Source of the DNA: Eupeodes corollae | Lineage: Eukaryota; Arthropoda; Insecta; Diptera; Syrphidae | Assembly (NCBI RefSeq): GCF_945859685.1 | Contig: NC_079148.1 | Coordinates: 40,745,946 to 40,809,945 of the forward strand | Reading direction: 5' to 3' | DNA length: 64,000 nt | In this document: positions 58,535 through 64,000 of the stretch, piece after piece | How positions within the stretch are numbered: the first letter of the stretch is position 1 | How the letters are laid out: the number at the start of each line of letters is the position of its first letter | Translations under genes and position numbers: made by a program | Notes under the pieces: model-generated | What the model saw: only the letters and a program-made list of their open reading frames with translations | Told to the model about the DNA's origin: nothing | Databases searched by the model: none

Positions 58535-59164
58535 GCATAAATTGTACAGAACTTGCCGCAAAACTAGGGATGAGTTTGTGTGCTGGATTACCTGCATTTC
58601 ATGCATTCACAGGTTGTGACTATACATCCAGTTTTTTTTCGAAAAGGAAAAGCTAAATCTTTCGAAATACTAGAAAAAAGTGTTCATTATCAGGCCGCTT
58701 TTGAAAAACTAAGTAATGAAGCTCAACATTTAGACGAAAAAAAAACACTCAAACAATTCAAAATTTTGCTTGTCAAATGTACGGCTTAAAGAATTGCAAA
58801 AGCGTAAATTTAGCACTAGTTCAAATATATCAAAATCAATATGGCTCTAAAAACGTATCTTCTGGTAATTTTTGTAAGAACAAGAAATATTTTGACTCCA
58901 GTTCAATTCCACCTTGTTTTAAGTCATTGTTTGAAAAAATAAATAGGACAATATTCATAAGTTGTATATCGAAAAATGCATGAGGACAGATTGTGTAAAG
59001 CTTAATCCAGAAAATTTTGGATGGGAGATAAAAAATGGCCAGTTATTACCACTTTGGTTTCAAGGCGAACCAACTCCTCTAAATGTTGATGACATTATTT
59101 TAAATGAAGATGAAAAGACGAAATAGAATATTTAAGTGATGAAGATTCTGATGACAATTGTTAA
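58535..59164 (+). pseudogene. Nuclease-like protein C-terminus, many frameshifts
   Basis: A continuous protein can be followed only by changing frame four times: NCTELAAKLGMSLCAGLPAF leading into HAFTGCDYTSSFF; then RKGKAKSFEILEKS (to 58789); then SIPPCFKSLFEKINRTIF (to 58983); then NPENFGWEIKNG and LPLWFQGEPTPLNV; then EIEYLSDEDSDDNC and a stop at 59162-59164. HAFTGCDxTS...GK resembles the TGCDxTS-GIGKKTA signature of XPG/FEN-like nuclease relatives that occur as repeated, unnamed families in animal genomes. The first shift coincides with a T-run. Function unknown; probably carried by a mobile element. Confidence 0.6.
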
Positions 59165-59702
59165 AAATTTAATGCAAATAAAAATGTTGGTATAGGTTTA
59201 TAATTTTATTTTCATTTTGTTAATATTATTTATTTTCTTGTTTTTTTATCTTTACTATTTTATTTTTAATATTATCTGAATGAAGCAAATGAAAATGTTA
59301 TGTTAATAATTGTGTGAAATATGCAAAGTTCTTATTCCTATCTTTTGTTAAATGTATTATATTAAATTATATTATTTTTATTTGTTTTTTGAAAAATTAA
59401 GATAAATGCTTCTATTTTTCGTATGTGTTTTGCTTTATTAAATACCCAATGAAGACTGAAAAATGTGTTGCAGAAAATAATGTCATGTTTTTCATGTATG
59501 TTTTTAACAGACAAATAATACAGTTCAAAACTGTGGTAAAATACTTGCTTTAAGTAATTTTAAAAAGTTTTACAAATTCAGTTAAAGGTTTTATTGAGTT
59601 GACAGGGAAGCTAATGAATTCACCCTTTTTACTTTAATTTGAGACACAAAATTTTGAAATTTCGGTAAGTAAAAAGTTAATGAATTTTTATTTTTTTTTT
59701 TT
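59165..59702. other. Unique A+T-rich spacer
   Basis: No gene recognised. An oligo-T run lies near 59,690-59,700 at the edge of the following tandem repeat. Confidence 0.4.
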
Positions 59703-60130
59703 CAAAAACAGCTGGGCGGATACATGTTTGGACCATCAAAAGTTAGCCCGCCCAACGGATTCTTAATCTAGAGAGTCTAAGCTTTCATTTGATACCTCAT
59801 TTTTCTAGTCGGCGGATGAGATAGGTTTGTACCAAAAATACCGTTTTTTGAGATGGGCGGACAAGCGGTTTGGACCGAGTTTTTTTTGCCCGCCCTCCTG
59901 TTTTCAAATCTGTAAGTAAATCCCAATAGACCAGTGTACATTTTTGCAGTCGTCTGATGAGGTAGGTATGCACCAAAAAACGATACCAGAAGTAGCCATT
60001 TTGCCAATACAAGTCCCATCGAAAATTAGCCCGCCCTGCAGTTTTGTATATGCCACGTCATGCTCTATCCATTTCTGGCACTCAATTCCAGTCGGCTTAT
60101 GAGGTAGGGTACCATAACATAAGCCATACA
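59703..60130. repeat. About 140-bp tandem repeat, three units
   Basis: TAGCCCGCCC or a close variant recurs at about 59,749, 59,888 and 60,028. AGTCGGCGGATGAGATAGGT-like blocks recur at about 59,808, 59,947 and 60,088. The spacing is about 138-142 bp. GGGCGGA words face CCCGCCC words about 35-40 bp later within units, so each unit can fold into a stem. Overlapping frames on the minus strand (59777-60134) reflect the repeat, not a gene. Confidence 0.75.
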
Positions 60131-61146
60131 ACATGACGAATTATGTCACGTTTTATTTTACGTTTTGATGAAGTCACTTAAACACCAATATTACATGATT
60201 TGAAATTAAATTTTTTGTTTGGTCGAGCTTCACAAAAAACCGTGTTTTCGCGAAAAATCCCATTTATAACGAACATTAACTAAGGTATGACTCAGATACT
60301 TCCCGAAGTATTCGAAAACGTTGCTAAAAATTACATCCAAGAAATCGCATGTTGCGAAATACAAAAATACCATTTAACCGAAATTGGTTAAAAAGGATTT
60401 CGACTCAAATATCTTGGGATTTAAGAAAAACATTGTCTCTTTCTGATTCTATGTTGCACAACATTTAACATTTTTTAGAAAATATTAATTTTCAATTATT
60501 TAAAAAAAAAATTAAAGTTCATTCAGAAATTGTACATAATTGGTTTTTCTTTTAAATATCACAACAGAAAATAACTTAAATGTAAGTTATCAATTTTTTT
60601 AAACAAAACTTATGGGTATGTATTTTCGCATTCCTCGCTGCTTTTTTAATAATTGTACTTTAATGTTGGATTTTTATTTTAAGAAATCTGCCCAAGCTTA
60701 AAATACTTTCCACACAAGCCTTAAAAAAGCCCTAGGAAGGATACATTATTCCTTTCTTTGTTTTTAACTATTTAAAATATTGTCTTTGATTCAAACAACA
60801 TCAAAGATTTTAAAAATTCCTCTAAGTCAAAAAATTATCTTCACATAGATTTATATATTAAAGTACCTACCTAAAAATATCCTTTAAATATTGAACCACG
60901 TTAAACATAGCATTGTGCGATTCAGTTCCCTGATGTGCATTTTATATTTTTTGTTTTTATTAACAACATTTTTGGGGAATATGACAACCGGTCAAAAGAA
61001 TTTAAAAAAACATCGACATTTTATGAGAAGAATTTGATATCAGTGAGTACCTAGTAAAAATTCGCAATCCGAAGTGCACAAAAAAGCACGTTAGATATTT
61101 TCTCGTTCAAAGAAAAAGAATAAAATCATATCACAGATTCTTTTGC
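60131..61146. other. Unique A+T-rich DNA downstream of gd
   Basis: A GACTCAAATATCTTGGGATT phrase near 60,400 recalls the internal unit of the TTAA-hairpin family, but nothing else matches. No gene is assigned. Confidence 0.4.
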
Positions 61147-61152
61147 TTTATT
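61147..61152 (-). terminator. Poly(A) signal of the gd-like gene
   Basis: AATAAA on the minus strand, about 147 nt past the stop codon at 61299-61301. It is the first canonical hexamer I see in that direction. Confidence 0.5.
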
Positions 61153-61298
61153 GAATTTTTTAGAAATATGTTTAAAAAACAAAAAATGATAATTTCTTCT
61201 TCAATCAATTTTTCTTATAAAAAGTACATATATACCTACACCTACCCTAAAGATAAATAAGATGCAAAAGTTAAACTACTTTATGTTATTTTTTTTTT

Positions 61299-63233
61299 TC
61301 AAATTATAAAAGCAAAAATCCAATCGAGAAACTTTGCCACATCCGTGTAAATAACATATTCATCTTTATTACACGACGATTCAGTGTTGTAGGATGCTGG
61401 CAAGGACGCTGACACCGTCCCCCGAAGCATCCATCGATTATTCTTAAAAATCATAAGCCCGGCACCAGAGTCACCACTACAAGGACCGTTGCTGCCGTTT
61501 CGTGAACCCGCACAGAAAGTCCTGTTCGATGAGAGACTGCGAAATTTATCATTTGTCTTGAAGCACACTTCATTGGAGACAATCGGTGCCGCAACCACTC
61601 GGGGGGTTGTTACAATGGATGTTAAGTTTCTGGAATGTTTGGCTCCCGATGATGCTGTTGCAGCTGCTGCACCCCAACCAACCACGATGCCACGTTCGCC
61701 CTCGATGTACTGTGTGTCTGTTGAACTCGACCACATGCAAGCTGGTCGGATGAAAGCGTTGAATCTGTAAAAAGCAAGTGGGGAGGGAAAAATGAAAAAT
61801 GCAAACATTAAATTGTACCTAGTTAATCTTTCAATTTAAGTTTTAAGTTCAAAAACATCATGAAACATCTTCTCATGTTTTTGTTTTTTGAAATATTTTC
61901 AATCCCCATTTCATTGAAACAACTTTTACTATACTTTCTTACTTAAATGCAAGCTCATCAATGTCTCCACAACATAAAGTTGTAAATTATAACAAGTTTT
62001 AATTTTGTAGTTGAAACATTTTAGTTCAAGGAGTTTTCACATTTCAAAACTAACGCAAAAGAAGGGAAACATTTGAAAAAAAAGGAAAATCCCCATTGCA
62101 GACGGGGTTTTTATGAAGTTCTTTTTTGAAAGGAGAAAAAAATTAGATATCGACTTACCTAACTTCACTCTTGAGGACAACCACAGCGATATCGGCGTCG
62201 TACGACTTCAACTGACTATCATAGTCCGGATGGATAAATATGTCATCGCATGAAGCCGCCAACGATCCTTCTTCGCTCCAATTCTTCAGATTGTGGCGAC
62301 CTAGGAAGACCAACACCTCATTGGGGCTATACCTCCGTTTGTTTGAGTAGAAACAATGTGCCGAGCTTATTACTATCCGCGAGGATATAAGCGTTCCCCC
62401 GCACTGGTATGCAAGCGATGTCAAATTGTTCACATATATAGCAGCCAGCCATGGCCATGCTCCTCGTGTTATCATGAGTGATGAGGCTGGTAGGGTGTCT
62501 TCATTAAAGTCCTCTTCGCCGGCAGTCTGAATTTCCACCCCACCAATGGACAAACGAGGACGACTCTCACCCGTTCGGCCGCAAATATTCCGGGTCTGTT
62601 TCAAGGGATGTCTGAAAAACTGAGAATTTTATCATTTTCAAATGAAGTCTCCTTACGCCGCCACCGCGCTTTGCCATGGCAAAGATATTTACTTTTCATT
62701 TGCTGCAAACGGCAGAAACTTGGTATCGAAAGTTTCGAGGAAAGAACTGTGAGGCAGAAGTCCAACTCCTGCACCTGACATTTGTGGCGGTAATGACTGA
62801 GTTGGAGTAGATGGCAGTTGTGGTTGAAGTGAGGGGGGATTGAATTCCTCATTAGATTGTATAAAGGTGAACTTTCTTGTGTGTTCCAATTGAATCTGTG
62901 TGACAAATATGCTATGATCTGTAATAGGAGAGAGAGAGAAAGGGAAGGTGGAAATGATTTAGGTTATAGCACTCCAAGGAAGATGGATTGAATTTTTGTG
63001 TTTGTTTCCTTTTTTTCAATTGAAAACAAAGTGCAAAGTGTAATAGGAAAAAGGATAAAAACGAAAAAAAGGAAAAACTCACCTGCTGCTCCAACACAAA
63101 CGATTTGATTATTTGCCGCAATCTGAAGCAGCTTTGGCGGAAAGGGATTCTTCGGAAATTTGATTTTATACAATACCGGTGTATCTGCTTGGTATTGGCC
63201 TCTGGTTAGAAGTTCTATCTCTCCTAGATAATT
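61299..63233 (-). CDS. gd: Gastrulation defective-like serine protease (partial 5')
   Basis: Exons: 63233-63083, 62918-62693, 62611-62159 and 61764-61299 (stop TGA). All introns are GT-AG (donors GTGAGT, GTAAAT, GTAAGT), of 164, 81 and 394 bp, in phases 1, 2 and 2. The joined frame is 431 residues. The N-terminal module carries NYLGEIELLTRG, PVLYKIKFPK and ADHSIFVTQIQLEHTRKF; a Pro-rich linker follows. The protease domain starts near RGAWPWLAAIYVNNLTSLAY. Triad: His at 62358-62356 (SSAHCF), Asp at 62193-62191 (DADIAVV), Ser at 61469-61467 (CSGDSGAG). These blocks match Drosophila gd as I remember it; that protease acts in the perivitelline cascade upstream of Snake, Easter and Spätzle. About 80-100 N-terminal residues, including any signal peptide, are missing: the acceptor at 63234-63235 implies an upstream exon beyond the window. 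No Asp sits six residues before the Ser (it is Gly), so trypsin-like specificity is not predicted. Confidence 0.9.
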
Positions 63234-64000
63234 CTGAAAGGAATAAGAACAAAAATTACTTGAATACTTTATTTCGATTTTATGTACGTATGTGAAAAAT
63301 TTTAAAGGAACTGTTTGAATTGGATTGTGAAACCAGTCAAGAGTGCTTTGTACTTTTTCAAGACTCAGACGATACTTAAATGAGGTTGAGGTAGGTGGCC
63401 TTAGCACAGAAGTAGAGAATAGGAACATTTTGGTAAACTAGAAGCTTTAAACTTTGAGTGGAAAATTGACTAAAAGAAATATAAGTATGCAGGATACTGA
63501 TACTGTTTTTAATGTTAAATGGAAAAGAGAGTAACTGATATTTTAAAATTAGATTTGTAAATTAGCGTCAAAAAAACAGTTTTTTTTTTAAATTTTTTGT
63601 ACTAAAAATGAATAGCCTTAAAGTATCTATGAGGGCAAATATTTTATAGAACAATATGCTAATTACATAGATTTTGTATTGTTAATGAAATTCTATATTA
63701 TTATTGAAAAATTGTTCAGTTTAACAATATTTTTTTTAAGTACATTCGCTTCTTTTATTTTTAAAAGTATTAATTTAGAATATGATTTGTATATTAAGTA
63801 GATTATTAATTTCACAAAGATCAAAATTAAACAGCCATAATTCAATTTTTTATTAAATACAATTTAGAAAGCAACGATTGTTGTTTGATCAAGGAAACTT
63901 TAACGACTTCGAAACCTATAAGAAGTTAAGTTAAAAATCTTTGATCTTAAGAAAAGTTCAAAACTATGATCGCTGCGTTTTTTGTTCAAGATAATCCTAA
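63234..64000. other. Probable gd intron, no exon found
   Basis: A pyrimidine-rich tract and CAG acceptor precede the exon at 63233. Upstream on the minus strand a 64-codon stretch stays open (63241-63428), but it lacks gd-like sequence and is probably intronic. The remainder to the window edge is A+T-rich without coding signal. Confidence 0.5.

Noticed and set aside
59777..60134. Overlapping minus-strand frames of 71-80 codons
   Set aside because: They are produced by the 140-bp tandem repeat and show no independent coding signal.
63241..63428. Extra 5' coding sequence for gd
   Set aside because: The frame is open across the acceptor at 63,234, but the sequence upstream of it lacks gd-like blocks while the acceptor is strong.

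Overview
The window looks like chromosomal DNA of a brachyceran fly (Diptera). It is strongly A+T-rich and packed with decayed insect-type retroelements (Ty3/gypsy, copia, LOA-like, Jockey-like, RTE-like and CR1/BS-like), Tc1/mariner relics and a Helitron-type helicase scrap. It ends in a spliced serine protease gene that I recognise as gastrulation defective (gd), a dorsoventral patterning protease of flies. I cannot name the species from the sequence.

Host genes. The only host gene I can support well is the gd-like protease on the minus strand at 61299-63233. Four exons with consensus splice sites join into one 431-residue open frame with a complete His/Asp/Ser triad and a plausible poly(A) signal. 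Its first exon(s) lie beyond the right edge. Weaker host candidates are a TATA-less promoter with leader-like sequence on the minus strand near 10.58 kb, TATA boxes at 40.94 and 48.73 kb, and a short signal-peptide-like reading frame at 46.78 kb.

Layout. 0-5.7 kb: a repeat end, unique A+T-rich DNA, one SINE and two small inverted repeats. 5.7-7.3 kb: a long copy of a hairpin-ended repeat family, called the TTAA-hairpin repeat here. 7.3-12 kb: mostly non-repetitive, less A+T-rich DNA with the promoter candidate. 12-18.5 kb: nested repeats, with TTAA-hairpin copies carrying a gypsy fragment, a SINE and another TTAA-hairpin copy. 18.5-21.9 kb: unique DNA. 21.9-25.5 kb: a TTAA-hairpin copy fused to a CR1/BS-like LINE fragment. 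27.6-31.96 kb: a LOA-like LINE 3' half and a 5'-truncated RTE-like LINE. 33.5-40.4 kb: a minisatellite holding a SINE and a copia relic, then a full-span RTE-like LINE with target-site duplication. 42.3-45.1 kb: a Jockey-like LINE. 49-53.2 kb: a complete TTAA-hairpin copy, LOA-like ORF1 and a Helitron helicase scrap. 55.8-60.1 kb: an old TTAA-hairpin copy, a mariner relic, a frameshifted nuclease-like pseudogene and a 140-bp tandem repeat. 61.3-63.2 kb: gd.

Main observations. (1) The TTAA-hairpin family has unlike ends, each with a stem-loop, an internal array of ~170-bp units, and TTAA on both sides of a nested copy. The same position in another copy serves as an empty site. I cannot place this architecture in a known class. 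(2) A ~307-bp SINE with a tRNA-like head shares its last ~32 bases (25/32 identical) with the 3' end of the RTE-like LINE in the same window, suggesting that this LINE family mobilises it. (3) The gd-like protease keeps a standard GDSG serine loop.
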